Shown here: in pieces, positions 1 to 8,796 of the stretch
Numbering within the stretch: position 1 is the first letter of the stretch
Layout: each line of letters starts with the position of its first letter
Origin: Bacteroidota bacterium
GTDB lineage: Bacteria > Bacteroidota > Bacteroidia > NS11-12g > UBA9320
DNA length: 47,753 nt
Assembly (NCBI GenBank): GCA_018700895.1
Contig: JABIUV010000013.1
Span: 1 to 47,753 of the forward strand
Direction: 5' to 3'
Translations under genes and position numbers: made by a program
The notes under the pieces: generated by a model
The model's input: the letters and a program-made list of their open reading frames with translations, nothing else
The model's database searches: none
What the model was told of the DNA's origin: nothing

Positions 1-338
1 AAATATTTTTTTCATTTGTTGGTAATTGTAACTGCGAGTATAAGTTCAAGTATCATTCCATACCAAATGTGAGGGTCATTAATTCGTGTTATTTTTTAAA
101 GACTGTACATGAATTATTTTTAATTAACTGATAGTGAGATAAATGTATATTTAAAGATAATTAAATCGCAATGATGGAAGACAAATATTTGAGATGAACA
201 ATTGTATTCAAAATAATACACTCGATCCTTCGATTTTATACGGATACCAAAATTGAAAAGGAAGCTTCTAAAAAAATACTCTTCTACACCTACAAAGAAG
301 AAACAACTTAATTAAGCTATAGTATATTGCGTGCTTAA
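1..338. other. Intergenic edge region, no gene seen
   Basis: AT-rich stretch before the first gene. A short frame open on the + strand over about 188-309 has no start codon, and nothing else resembles a gene, tRNA or strong hairpin. It probably holds the promoter of the PASTA gene, but I see no clear match to the TAnnTTTG box. Confidence 0.4.
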
Positions 339-359
339 ATGAGCGTTATTCAAGGAACA

Positions 360-953
360 ATGAAAAGAATACTAATCCACTTAGGGATAATGGGAGCGAT
401 AGTCGCGGTATTGGCAGTAGGCACACTCTGGTATCTCGATATATATACCAAGCATAATAGTGAGTTGATAGAAGTGCAAAATATGGAAGGAGAGAATGCA
501 CGAACCGCCCTTCGTGCTTTGAGAGATGCTGGGTTAGAAGGTGTAGTGACGGATACGGTGTACAAAGATGGAGCTCGAAAAAATGCGGTGATCAATCAAA
601 ATCCGGATGCCGGATTAATGGTGAAGACAGGACGGAAGGTGTATCTGGTTGTCAATACCAGTAAAGTGCCTATGGTAGAAGTGCCAGATCTTGCGGGTAA
701 AACCTCCCTAACTCAAGCAAAAAATATGTTGATACGTAAACATCTCAAGGTAGGTAAGATTATAAAGGAAATAAATGAGAGTGTGCGTACCAAAAGTGAC
801 GAACCGGTTTTGGCACAGTACTATTCTGGAACATCTAATGAAATTGCACCCAAAACGTTAATCGAGCGAAATTCTACCGTCGATTTGGTTATTGGTATTT
901 CATCAGATTATTATGAGTCGGACTCAATTGCCCTTTCTGCATCTGATAATTGA
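360..953 (+). CDS. PASTA-domain membrane-anchored protein
   Basis: A 197-aa protein with one N-terminal membrane segment (about residues 4-23) followed by two PASTA-like repeats (about 35-100 and 105-180), recognisable by the pattern 'vpdl.g.....a...l...gl..g'. PASTA domains bind peptidoglycan fragments or act as spacers in penicillin-binding proteins and Ser/Thr kinases; here no catalytic domain is attached, so it is likely a periplasmic cell-wall-binding protein anchored in the inner membrane. The open frame begins 21 bases earlier at 339, but the ATG at 360 places a basic residue pair directly before the membrane segment and is preferred. Stand-alone PASTA proteins of this size are common in Bacteroidota. 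The exact ligand is unknown. Confidence 0.8.
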   Translation: MKRILIHLGIMGAIVAVLAVGTLWYLDIYTKHNSELIEVQNMEGENARTALRALRDAGLEGVVTDTVYKDGARKNAVINQNPDAGLMVKTGRKVYLVVNTSKVPMVEVPDLAGKTSLTQAKNMLIRKHLKVGKIIKEINESVRTKSDEPVLAQYYSGTSNEIAPKTLIERNSTVDLVIGISSDYYESDSIALSASDN

Positions 954-970
954 ACCTTTAATGACACTAA

Positions 971-2911
971 ATGAGAATAAAACTGCGTTGTTTGCTTATG
1001 CTTAAATCTACTGCGTTGTCATGGCTGATCGTGCTGCTTGGTAACGTGGCCTTAGCCCAAGTTGCCACCTATCCTCTAGAGCGTAATGCCAGCTTGGAGG
1101 CGTTTCATCACGCTAATCCTGATTACGTTTTCCAACCTACTGCTAAGTATAAGTTTGGCACACGAGATACATTGAGCCTACCTTTTTTTGACGATTTTTC
1201 TACGAGCACACTTTATCCTGATAGTAGCAAATGGCTCAATAATCAAGTATATGTGAATAATCAGTTTCCGATATTCCCACCTACGCTTAACGTAGCCACT
1301 TTTGATGTACTCAATGCACAAGGGCTGCCGTATAACAATACCATCAACAAAGACTTCATAGGAGCAGGTGATAGCCTCATAAGTCAGCCAGTCAATTTAG
1401 AAGAAGAAGCAGGAACTCCTTATACCGTTGCTGATTCCCTAATTTTAAGTTTTTACTATCAACCCAATGGGAATGGATATCATCTCAATGCGGAAGATAA
1501 AATCATGCTCTGGTTCAAAGCAGCAAACGGTCTCTGGTTTAGCGTGTGGAGCAAAACGGGTGTCCCCGAGAGTCAAGATTTCGAGCAGGTGTTAGTACCT
1601 ATTTTGGACCCTAACTATCTGCACAAAGGATTTCAGTTTATGTTTACTACGCACACACGTCAGGTAGCAAATGCCAACCATTGGCACATTGATTACGTGC
1701 TGCTGGATAAGGACCGAGATAGAGCTGTTCAAACTCACGATGACTATGCTATCCAATCTACACCCACCTCACTGCTCCAGACCTATTGGGCAATGCCTTA
1801 CGAGCATTTTAGTACGAGTCCATCTACGTTTATGGCTGATTCTGTTAAGTTTTGGATTTCTAACTTGGCCGGTGTAGACAAACGTCTGCAAGTAAGGCAC
1901 GAAGCCTTTGCGAATGGGGTGCAACGAGCAAATACTTTATTTGCGGCTAATTCAAATAATCATTTGGCTGAAGGTAAAAAGCAACGAAATTTAGCGGCGT
2001 ATGATATTTCGAATATTGCCAATACAGGCGAGGTAGAAGTAAAGAGACTGGTAGAAGTAACCGAACAAGGAATTCCTAATGATATACGTGTGAATGATAC
2101 GATACAATTTACGCAAACGCTACACGACTATTACGCTTATGATGATGGGAGTGCAGAAAGGGGTTTTGGTTTTGACCAAAATACAAATCCCAGCAATATA
2201 GAAGGAGAGATAGCCTATGGTTTTGATGTGGTAAAAAGTGATACGTTGTATGCTATCGCAACTTACTTCAATCAAGCTGTTTTTGATGTGTCGCGTAACA
2301 AATTCAAGTATCGCATATGGAAAGAGCTTTCTGGTGTAAATGGAGGGGAAGGTGATTCTATCATCTATGAATCAGAAGAAATGACTCCTACCTATAGCAT
2401 AGCCAATGGTGTGAGAACATTTACTCCATTTCCGCTAGATACCACATTGGTATTATCGCCTGGCAAATATTACATCGGGTGGTGGCAAGGTTCTATGTTC
2501 AATCTAAATGTAGGATGGGATATGAATTACGGTAATACACAAAATCCTCAACGTAAAAACCCCAATTTATTCGCTAAAATATTTGGCCAATGGAGCAATG
2601 ATGTGCCAGATGGCACGCTTATGATGCGACCACATTTTGGTAGTTCAAGAGAGCTGTATGCCGGGGTTTTTGATTTTGAGAAATCATTTGCAACGCCACT
2701 GGTATATCCTAATCCAGCCAAAACAGTTGTAAACTTTGGCAAAACCTTTGATGACGTGCGATTACTAAATATGCAGGGTCAAGAAGTACTTTTTGCACAA
2801 AACGTATCAAGCTTAAATGTAGCAGAAGTGCAAAGCGGAACGTACTTTATAAAACTTACGAATAATGCCGGTGAACAATTCACTTCCCGAATTAGTATAA
2901 TTGCACCTTAA
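971..2911 (+). CDS. Secreted T9SS cargo protein of unknown function
   Basis: A 646-aa protein with a signal peptide (hydrophobic stretch ending near ALAQ, about residue 30) and a C-terminal type A T9SS sorting domain (last 75 residues or so, beginning VYPNPAKTVVNF). The sorting tail directs Bacteroidota proteins through the outer membrane for surface attachment or release. The central 540 residues are rich in aromatic and Asn/Asp residues, as in beta-sandwich surface proteins, but show no catalytic motif I recognise. It starts 17 bases after the PASTA gene and is followed closely by the rhodanese gene, so the three may be co-transcribed. Role: extracellular or surface protein, substrate unknown. 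Confidence 0.8.
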   Translation: MRIKLRCLLMLKSTALSWLIVLLGNVALAQVATYPLERNASLEAFHHANPDYVFQPTAKYKFGTRDTLSLPFFDDFSTSTLYPDSSKWLNNQVYVNNQFPIFPPTLNVATFDVLNAQGLPYNNTINKDFIGAGDSLISQPVNLEEEAGTPYTVADSLILSFYYQPNGNGYHLNAEDKIMLWFKAANGLWFSVWSKTGVPESQDFEQVLVPILDPNYLHKGFQFMFTTHTRQVANANHWHIDYVLLDKDRDRAVQTHDDYAIQSTPTSLLQTYWAMPYEHFSTSPSTFMADSVKFWISNLAGVDKRLQVRHEAFANGVQRANTLFAANSNNHLAEGKKQRNLAAYDISNIANTGEVEVKRLVEVTEQGIPNDIRVNDTIQFTQTLHDYYAYDDGSAERGFGFDQNTNPSNIEGEIAYGFDVVKSDTLYAIATYFNQAVFDVSRNKFKYRIWKELSGVNGGEGDSIIYESEEMTPTYSIANGVRTFTPFPLDTTLVLSPGKYYIGWWQGSMFNLNVGWDMNYGNTQNPQRKNPNLFAKIFGQWSNDVPDGTLMMRPHFGSSRELYAGVFDFEKSFATPLVYPNPAKTVVNFGKTFDDVRLLNMQGQEVLFAQNVSSLNVAEVQSGTYFIKLTNNAGEQFTSRISIIAP

Positions 2912-2928
2912 TAAGACATCGAACAGAA

Positions 2929-3234
2929 ATGAAGGATATCACAGTAGAAGAGCTCAAGCAAAAGATAGACAACAAAGAAGATTTTTTGCTCATAGATGTA
3001 AGAGAAGAATGGGAGTACAGTGAGTTTAATATCAATGGTAAACTTATACCGCTCGGAACATTGCAAGGAGCGATAGATGATATAGATGATGAGTGGATGG
3101 ATAAGGAAGTCGTAGTACATTGCAAGGCGGGAGCTAGAAGTGCCGCTGCCAAAGCATTTATGGTACAACAAGGATTTAAAAATGTAAGAAATCTCCTCGG
3201 AGGTATGCTCGATTGGCAAGCCAAGTTCTCATAA
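2929..3234 (+). CDS. Single-domain rhodanese-like sulfurtransferase
   Basis: A 101-aa single rhodanese domain. It has the usual N-terminal 'LLIDVREEWEY' segment and the active-site loop HCKAGARS with the catalytic cysteine followed by the six-residue loop expected for persulfide-carrying rhodaneses (about residues 65-71). No signal peptide, so cytoplasmic. Single-domain rhodaneses move sulfane sulfur between thiols or act with redox partners. Its 3' end overlaps the multiheme cytochrome gene by 22 bases, which implies translational coupling; whether the two proteins share a pathway is inference. Confidence 0.85.
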   Translation: MKDITVEELKQKIDNKEDFLLIDVREEWEYSEFNINGKLIPLGTLQGAIDDIDDEWMDKEVVVHCKAGARSAAAKAFMVQQGFKNVRNLLGGMLDWQAKFS

Positions 3235-5138
3235 ATACGATAAGCAAACCTAAGTCGGTTGCCATACTAGCGAGTATTCTTTTTATACTCTTACTAGCGG
3301 TATATTCTTGTTCGCAACCCAATGCACAATCATTCACCTATCTCAATCATTCAGAAGATGTAGCATACGTTGGGATGGAGACATGTGCTACATGTCATTC
3401 CGATAAGCATAGCACCTTTGTACATACGGGTATGGGTCTATCCTTCGATAGTGCCACCCGGCAAAAATCATCCGCACTTTTTGGTACACAACATCAGGTA
3501 TACGATACGGCCAATGATTTATATTATCAACCTAATTGGCAAGGCGATAAGCTATTTATAAAAGAATATCGCCTTGCCAATGGTGATACCACGCACTTAC
3601 TTAACGTACATATAGACTATGTAGTGGGTAGCGGACAACATACCAATTCCCATTTATTTACACATAATGGCTACATCTTTCAAGCACCTATTACTTTTTA
3701 TGTACAGGAACAGAAGTGGGATTTGGCCCCTGGATTTGAGAACGGAAACAACTCACGATTCAGCCGAATTCTCAATTCTGAATGTATCAGCTGCCATAAT
3801 GCAATGCCCAAGCTAGAGGATGATTCTGATTTTAAATTTACTGAAATAGGGAAGGGGATAGACTGTGAGCGATGTCACGGGCCAGGAGAGCTACACGTAA
3901 ATCAACGGGTCAAGGGAGAAGGCGTAGATGTAACCAAAGAAATAGATCCTACTATCGTAAATCCACGCAAGCTTACTTGGGAACGACAGATAGACCTATG
4001 CCAGCGATGCCATCTGCAAGGTCTGAATGTGCTTAAGGAGGGCAAAAAATTCACAGACTTTAAGCCAGGGATGATCTTGAGTGATGTATTCGAAATATAC
4101 CTGCCAGAGTATGAAGGCGGCAATACATCATTTGATATGGCTAACCATTCGCAGCGATTTCAGATGAGTGAGTGTTTTATCCAAGGCAATAAGGACGAGC
4201 TAGGATTTACATGCATATCGTGTCACAATCCACATGTGAGTGTAAAAATGACTGGAACCGAAGTTTACAACACTACGTGCAAAACCTGCCACGCGGACAA
4301 AGGCTGCACAGAAACACCCAGCCTACTGACAGCTGAGGACAATAATTGCGTGAAATGCCATATGCCACCTAGTGGTTCGGAAGACATCCCACACGTGAGT
4401 GTTCACGACCATTATATCCGAGTACCTCAGCGTAAGGCAGATGTGGAGCAAATGCAACAATTAGTAGGGTTATATGCGGTAAATAATCCCTCGCCTAAGA
4501 TAGAAACGGAGATCCAGGCGTATTTGGAATATTGGGAAAAATTTGACAAAAATCCTTTTTACCTGAATAAGGCTAGAGAGCTATTGGCTAAACACCACTT
4601 CCCAAAACTGTGGCTAAAATATCATTACCTGAACGAAGACTACGCTGCCGCCACGCAACTAAACCTGGAGGGAGAGGCGTTAGACGGTTGGGAAAATTTT
4701 ATGTTAGGTACAAGTTACTCAAAGCTCAATCAGGCTAGCTTGGGTTTGTATCATCTCGAAAAAGCATATCAGACAGATCGCACAAATAGGAGCATAGCTG
4801 GTGAATTACTAAAAGCGTATGCCAATGGCAGTGATATTGAAAAAGCTATACGTTTAGGCAATGAACTTATAGAGGAGTTTCCGAGTGATGGTTTAATCCA
4901 TAATGATTTAGCAAAGGCTATGATTAAGCGTGGTTATTATCAAAAAGCAATGCCATTAATGCTAAAGGCACTGAAACATGAGCCCGATAACTTAGCAGTT
5001 TGGTCTACGTTTTTGAATTTTTATGCATTGCAAAAGGATAAAATCAACTTTGAATTCTGGCTAGGCAAAATCAACCAACAAGATAGCGAATATCTTAATC
5101 CCAAACAGGTAGGAGCAATATTGGACACTATGCCGTAA
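3213..5138 (+). CDS. Seven-heme c-type cytochrome lipoprotein with TPRs
   Basis: A 641-aa protein with seven CxxCH heme-attachment motifs (Cys at about residues 58, 191, 218, 263, 334, 356 and 379), followed by a C-terminal helical region (about 430-640) that reads as tetratricopeptide repeats. The N-terminus has a hydrophobic signal ending in VYSC (Cys33), a plausible lipobox. The start is a TTG at 3213 inside the rhodanese gene, with GGAGG ten bases upstream; no in-frame ATG exists before the first heme motif, so a non-ATG start is needed. Multiheme cytochromes fused to TPRs are found in Bacteroidota electron-transfer chains on the periplasmic side. The electron acceptor cannot be told from sequence. 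Confidence 0.85.
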   Translation: MASQVLINTISKPKSVAILASILFILLLAVYSCSQPNAQSFTYLNHSEDVAYVGMETCATCHSDKHSTFVHTGMGLSFDSATRQKSSALFGTQHQVYDTANDLYYQPNWQGDKLFIKEYRLANGDTTHLLNVHIDYVVGSGQHTNSHLFTHNGYIFQAPITFYVQEQKWDLAPGFENGNNSRFSRILNSECISCHNAMPKLEDDSDFKFTEIGKGIDCERCHGPGELHVNQRVKGEGVDVTKEIDPTIVNPRKLTWERQIDLCQRCHLQGLNVLKEGKKFTDFKPGMILSDVFEIYLPEYEGGNTSFDMANHSQRFQMSECFIQGNKDELGFTCISCHNPHVSVKMTGTEVYNTTCKTCHADKGCTETPSLLTAEDNNCVKCHMPPSGSEDIPHVSVHDHYIRVPQRKADVEQMQQLVGLYAVNNPSPKIETEIQAYLEYWEKFDKNPFYLNKARELLAKHHFPKLWLKYHYLNEDYAAATQLNLEGEALDGWENFMLGTSYSKLNQASLGLYHLEKAYQTDRTNRSIAGELLKAYANGSDIEKAIRLGNELIEEFPSDGLIHNDLAKAMIKRGYYQKAMPLMLKALKHEPDNLAVWSTFLNFYALQKDKINFEFWLGKINQQDSEYLNPKQVGAILDTMP

Positions 5139-5190
5139 AATCAACAAAACCAAGGTGGTTATTTTCGGTTTAAAAGTTTTCCTTTGCAGT

Positions 5191-5538
5191 ATGGCAATTA
5201 TCATAACAGATGAATGTATAAATTGTGGAGCGTGTGAACCCGAATGTCCGAATACGGCTATATACGAAGCAGGAGCGGAGTGGAAGGTGAAAGATGGTAC
5301 GGGAGTTTCTGGCAAGTACACTTTAGAAGATGGAAAAGAGGTAGCAGTAGAAGCTATACAGCAACCTATATCTGATGAAGTATATTACATTGTGCCTGAT
5401 AAGTGTACGGAGTGTAAGGGTTTTCACGAAGAACCACAATGTGCGGCGGTGTGTCCGGTAGATTGCTGCGTTCCAGATCCTGATAGGGAAGAGACCGAAG
5501 AGCAATTATTGGCTCGTAAGGCTCGTCTTCATATTTAA
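5191..5538 (+). CDS. YfhL-type 2[4Fe-4S] ferredoxin
   Basis: A 115-aa ferredoxin. The first cluster motif is [12 protein letters not shown] (C-x2-C-x2-C-x3-CP) and the second is [18 protein letters not shown] (C-x2-C-x8-C-x3-CP), followed by an acidic '[12 protein letters not shown]' tail. The long spacing in the second motif and the tail are features of the YfhL subfamily. About 35 residues separate the two halves, more than in E. coli YfhL. An upstream GTG at 5155 would add 12 residues, but the ATG at 5191 gives the usual MAxxITDEC start. CCTTTGC lies directly before the ATG, resembling a Bacteroidota -7 box. Cytoplasmic electron carrier; partner unknown. Confidence 0.88.
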   Translation: MAIIITDECINCGACEPECPNTAIYEAGAEWKVKDGTGVSGKYTLEDGKEVAVEAIQQPISDEVYYIVPDKCTECKGFHEEPQCAAVCPVDCCVPDPDREETEEQLLARKARLHI

Positions 5539-5547
5539 TATATCACA

Positions 5548-6237
5548 GTGAGAAACGGTATCTGTCACATCTCACAAATCCCTTTGCGTGGCGAACCTCG
5601 CAGTGGTTCCGAAATGGTGAGTCAATTATTATTTGGCGAAACATATACCATACTCTCTCGCCAGGAGGATTGGTATAAGATTCAGATGGATTATGATGGA
5701 TATCAAGGCTGGCTCAGTGAGTCGAGTATCCATCTTATAAAAGCAAAAGAGAAGAGGCACGTTCAGCAGTTTGTACAACTGACTTGGAACAACGACATTT
5801 ACGATTCGCCCTTGTTTTCCAGTATGGGTTCGGAGTTGCACGAGCCGGATGTTAAACTGGAACGATTGTATGCACCTGACTTGGCGAAGAAATTTATGGG
5901 GACACCCTATTTGTGGGGCGGTAGACATTATAGTGGTATAGACTGCTCCGGTCTGATGCAAGTAGTGTTCAAAGTGCTGAATATTAAGTTGCCTAGAGAT
6001 GCATCTGAACAGCAAAAAGTAGGGAAGCCGGTGACGTTTCAGGATATCAACGAAGGAGATTTGGTTTTCTTTGATAAAAATGAACGAGTGGGTCACGTAG
6101 GAATGGCCTTGGCAGGCGGTAAGATAATACACGCTCACGGTCAAGTGCGTATAGATACTTTAACCAAAGAAGGAATCATTAATACTGATACCCAAAAGAG
6201 GACACACGATTATCATTCTGCAAAGAGACTGACTTAA
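5548..6237 (+). CDS. NlpC/P60 cell-wall peptidase with SH3b domain
   Basis: A 229-aa protein with an N-terminal bacterial SH3-like region (about residues 1-75, with 'W..iq...yqGWl') and a C-terminal NlpC/P60 domain (about 110-229). The catalytic Cys sits in GIDCSG, the His in GHVGM, and the polar third residue is the His of IHAHG. Such enzymes cut gamma-D-Glu-diaminopimelate bonds in peptidoglycan peptides. No signal peptide is visible from the GTG start at 5548, which would suggest a cytoplasmic muropeptide-recycling role, like YkfC-type enzymes. It starts 9 bases after the ferredoxin stop, so it is likely in the same transcript. Confidence 0.87.
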   Translation: MRNGICHISQIPLRGEPRSGSEMVSQLLFGETYTILSRQEDWYKIQMDYDGYQGWLSESSIHLIKAKEKRHVQQFVQLTWNNDIYDSPLFSSMGSELHEPDVKLERLYAPDLAKKFMGTPYLWGGRHYSGIDCSGLMQVVFKVLNIKLPRDASEQQKVGKPVTFQDINEGDLVFFDKNERVGHVGMALAGGKIIHAHGQVRIDTLTKEGIINTDTQKRTHDYHSAKRLT

Positions 6238-6285
6238 AATTTGCGGTTTCTTTAAAATATACTCATATTGCAGCCTAATTTATTT

Positions 6286-8100
6286 ATGAGTAAATCAACA
6301 GAATCGTGGGGCAGTAGGGTAGGACTTATTCTCGCTATGGCAGGTAATGCCGTTGGCCTTGGAAATTTCCTTCGTTTCCCCGTACAAGCCGTACAAAATG
6401 GCGGCGGTACATTCATTATCCCGTATTTGGTATGTTTCGTTTTGATGGGTATCCCATTACTCTTCATAGAGTGGTCCAGTGGTAGATATGGAGGCCGTTT
6501 TGGCAATCATAGTACACCGTATATACTAGATAGTATGGTGAAGGGCCGAGTGCTTAAGTACATTGGTGTTTTTGGAATATTTACCAATATCGCTGTTGTA
6601 TCATACTATGCATTTATAGAGTCATGGACAATGTCTTACGTGTACCACTCGGTGATTGGCACGTTTGAAGGATTGTCTCAAGCGGAGGTAGCCCAGTTTT
6701 TCTCATCATATACCGATGTTACCCAAAGCACCACAGGAATTCCTTATGAGGCCATTGTCTTCTATGTAATCTGTTTGATAATAAATACTTATATCTTATC
6801 TAAAGGTTTAGGAGGAGTAGAAAAGGCTGCCAAAATTGGGATGCCTCTTCTTATATTATTTGGTGCAGTTTTGGCTGTACGCGGTCTTACGCTAGGTACA
6901 AGCGGAGCTTCAGAAGCATTTCCGCTAGCTAATGCATTGGATGGTATAAACTTCTTATGGACACCGCAATATGATTCGCTGCTAAGTCCTAAAGTATGGC
7001 TTGCTGCGGCAGGTCAGATGTTCTTTACCCTTTCTGTAGGTATGGGTACGATTCATTGTTACGCTGCTTATGTGAAGAGTAGAGATGACATTGCATTAAA
7101 TTCTGTTTCGGCAGGATTTATGAATGAGTTTGTAGAGGTTGTACTAGGAAGTGCTGTTGTAGTTCCTATAGCAGCAGGTTACTTGGGCTTAGACTGGGTG
7201 ATCAATAACGCTGGCTTTGGTATGGCTTTCCAAACGATGCCTTACCTATTCCAGCAGTGGGGCCCTGCTCTAGCCATGGGTGCTGGAGTTATGTGGTTTG
7301 GCTTATTGTTCTTTGCGGGTATCACAAGTTCGTTAGCTATGGGTACACCATGGATGGGCTTTATGCGAGATGAATTTGGCTGGGGACGTAATAAAGGAGC
7401 GTGGTCTTTTGGTTTATTAGCACTTATTCTTGGTTTGCCTACGGTATTCTTTTTTAAGCAAGGCGTATTTGATGATTATGATTACTGGGCAGGTACCGTA
7501 AGTTTAGTAGCCTTCGCATTTTTTGAGGTAATCTTATTCTCTTGGATATTTGGTATAAACAAAGGGTGGGATGAGCTCAATAGAGGATCAGACATTAAGA
7601 TACCACTATTCTTTAAGTTTGTAATGAAGTATGTAACACCTGTGCTATTAGGTTTTGTATTCTTCTCAAGTTTGCCTGATATATACGACAACTTAACGCA
7701 TAAAAACACTTATAACAACTCCTCATTTGCTGATGAGTATTATGCTGAAAAATTTGCCTCAGAGGAGGATTTTGAGGCGGTAGCTTCAGCTGTCACAGAG
7801 ACCTCAGTAACCTTTGCATTTACCAATACGCGTATGAAGTATGATAAGGTAGCAAGTAAAATGATAGAGGAAACTTTTGAAGATAGTAAGACGTATGAAT
7901 TCGAAAAAGGACAACGCGTTACTGTAAAGGCAGGAGATAAGGTGAAAGCCGGAGATGTAATTGCCAAAGGCGAGTTTACCAATGCCGTATTCTATAAAAA
8001 CATTGGTAGGTTAATGCTACTAATTCTATTTGGGTTTATTTGCATATTGGTATACGTGGCCTACAACAAGCGAAATAGAGAAGGAAGAGTATCAAACTAA
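6286..8100 (+). CDS. Sodium-dependent symporter of the NSS (SLC6) family
   Basis: A 604-aa neurotransmitter:sodium symporter. The N-terminal signature WGSRVGLILAMAGNAVGLGN with the following FLRFP is the unwound TM1 that binds sodium and substrate in LeuT-type transporters. About 12 membrane segments are seen. It is longer than typical bacterial members (about 450-510) because an ~110-residue soluble insertion (about residues 464-572) separates the last two helices; it includes a KAGDKVKAGDVIAKG stretch like a biotinyl/lipoyl-type beta hammerhead, without the modifiable EAMKM/DK lysine. ATG 6286 is preferred over a TTG at 6268. Two single-span micro-proteins follow. Substrate is probably an amino acid; which one is unknown. 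Confidence 0.9.
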   Translation: MSKSTESWGSRVGLILAMAGNAVGLGNFLRFPVQAVQNGGGTFIIPYLVCFVLMGIPLLFIEWSSGRYGGRFGNHSTPYILDSMVKGRVLKYIGVFGIFTNIAVVSYYAFIESWTMSYVYHSVIGTFEGLSQAEVAQFFSSYTDVTQSTTGIPYEAIVFYVICLIINTYILSKGLGGVEKAAKIGMPLLILFGAVLAVRGLTLGTSGASEAFPLANALDGINFLWTPQYDSLLSPKVWLAAAGQMFFTLSVGMGTIHCYAAYVKSRDDIALNSVSAGFMNEFVEVVLGSAVVVPIAAGYLGLDWVINNAGFGMAFQTMPYLFQQWGPALAMGAGVMWFGLLFFAGITSSLAMGTPWMGFMRDEFGWGRNKGAWSFGLLALILGLPTVFFFKQGVFDDYDYWAGTVSLVAFAFFEVILFSWIFGINKGWDELNRGSDIKIPLFFKFVMKYVTPVLLGFVFFSSLPDIYDNLTHKNTYNNSSFADEYYAEKFASEEDFEAVASAVTETSVTFAFTNTRMKYDKVASKMIEETFEDSKTYEFEKGQRVTVKAGDKVKAGDVIAKGEFTNAVFYKNIGRLMLLILFGFICILVYVAYNKRNREGRVSN

Positions 8101-8120
8101 TAACATTACGAAGGAACGAA

Positions 8121-8264
8121 ATGAACACATCAGCATTAATATTAATGATTGTTGCCCAAGGGCTGATAATTGGCTTCGCCATTTATTTTTTTAGAAAGGT
8201 ACTCAATACGCCACCTAAGGCTGAGCCAGACTCTTTCTCTGAGAATGACGACGAGCCTAGATAG
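8121..8264 (+). CDS. Small membrane protein, MetS-like NSS subunit
   Basis: A 47-aa frame starting 20 bases after the symporter stop. It begins MNTSALILMIVAQG, has one membrane helix (about residues 4-24), a positively charged FFRKV edge and an acidic, polar tail ending NDDEPR. Size, layout and position match the small accessory subunits (MetS type) encoded next to some bacterial NSS transporters, which are needed for transport in the MetPS methionine system. Function is inferred from context. Confidence 0.65.
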   Translation: MNTSALILMIVAQGLIIGFAIYFFRKVLNTPPKAEPDSFSENDDEPR

Positions 8265-8278
8265 ATATCTTGGATCAT

Positions 8279-8437
8279 ATGATGTTATTACAAGCAGTAG
8301 CAGATAGTACGAATAGAGCCCCGGATGCTACAGGATTGTTTTGGGGTGTTTCAGAAGTGTTGATTACCTTGGTGATATTTGTTGGCGTATATTTTATCTT
8401 TAAACCCGTATTCGGCCCTAAAGAAGAGGACAAATAG
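8279..8437 (+). CDS. Second small membrane protein beside NSS symporter
   Basis: A 52-aa frame beginning with a double ATG (8279 and 8282), 14 bases after the previous small gene. It has a polar N-terminus (ADSTNRAPDATG), one membrane helix (about residues 20-42) and a charged tail (FGPKEEDK). It sits before a good terminator, so it is the last gene of the symporter operon. It may be a second single-span accessory subunit; no family assignment is possible from sequence alone. Confidence 0.6.
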   Translation: MMLLQAVADSTNRAPDATGLFWGVSEVLITLVIFVGVYFIFKPVFGPKEEDK

Positions 8438-8438
8438 G

Positions 8439-8482
8439 CACATTTTGACTTTTGGGGTTTGTATAACCCAATAATGTGTTTT
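8439..8482 (+). terminator. Intrinsic-type terminator of the symporter operon
   Basis: Stem with outer arms CACATT/AATGTG and inner arms TTGGGGTT/AACCCAA (one bulged G), followed by TTTT. It begins two bases after the last micro-gene stop. Confidence 0.6.
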
Positions 8483-8570
8483 ATACGATAAGCTCTGCGT
8501 GGCCACTTAAACGCTCTAGTATGATGAGTGGTTTACGAAAGTTAGGAATTGGATGGAAGATAGATGTCGT

Positions 8571-8696
8571 CTAACTCCAAATGTCTCGCCACCAGCGTAG
8601 AAACTTACATTCTTTTTTCTTGACTTCAGTTTCGGTGGGTTCCACGTCAGCAGAGCTGCCTGAGGATCCGTTATAAGGTAAACTAAGTTCTGCCAT
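8571..8696 (-). CDS. Possible 41-aa protein downstream of lspA
   Basis: Starts MAELSLPYNG and ends KFLRWWRDIWS: polar, Ser/Glu/Lys-rich, with an aromatic C-terminus. In the same frame, codons stay open upstream to 8804 and read like protein, but no ATG, GTG or TTG is available there; an ATT at 8801 overlapping the lspA stop would give 76 aa. So either a 41-aa gene or a longer non-canonically started one. I do not recognise the family, and it may be non-coding. Confidence 0.3.
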   Translation of the reverse strand: MAELSLPYNGSSGSSADVEPTETEVKKKECKFLRWWRDIWS

Positions 8697-8796
8697 AAGA
8701 CTAGCGGCTGATTTTTGTCCTATGAGTCGGAGTTGCCCAATACCTTCCTCTTTATGATTTAAATAGTAGGTAGTACACCTACGATTATTTAATCTA

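Noticed and set aside
188-309. Open + frame with a plausible Lys/Glu-rich end
   Set aside because: No start codon; too short; could not be supported as a gene.
2892-3224. Two antisense frames of 103-110 codons over the rhodanese gene
   Set aside because: The rhodanese active site is intact on the + strand; antisense translations are Ser/Ile-rich and featureless.
3213-3234. Rhodanese and cytochrome as one fused gene
   Set aside because: They are in different frames, and the rhodanese has its own stop at 3232-3234.
5629-6144. 171-codon frame on - strand opposite NlpC/P60 gene
   Set aside because: The opposite frame has catalytic Cys/His motifs; this translation has none and is an antisense shadow.
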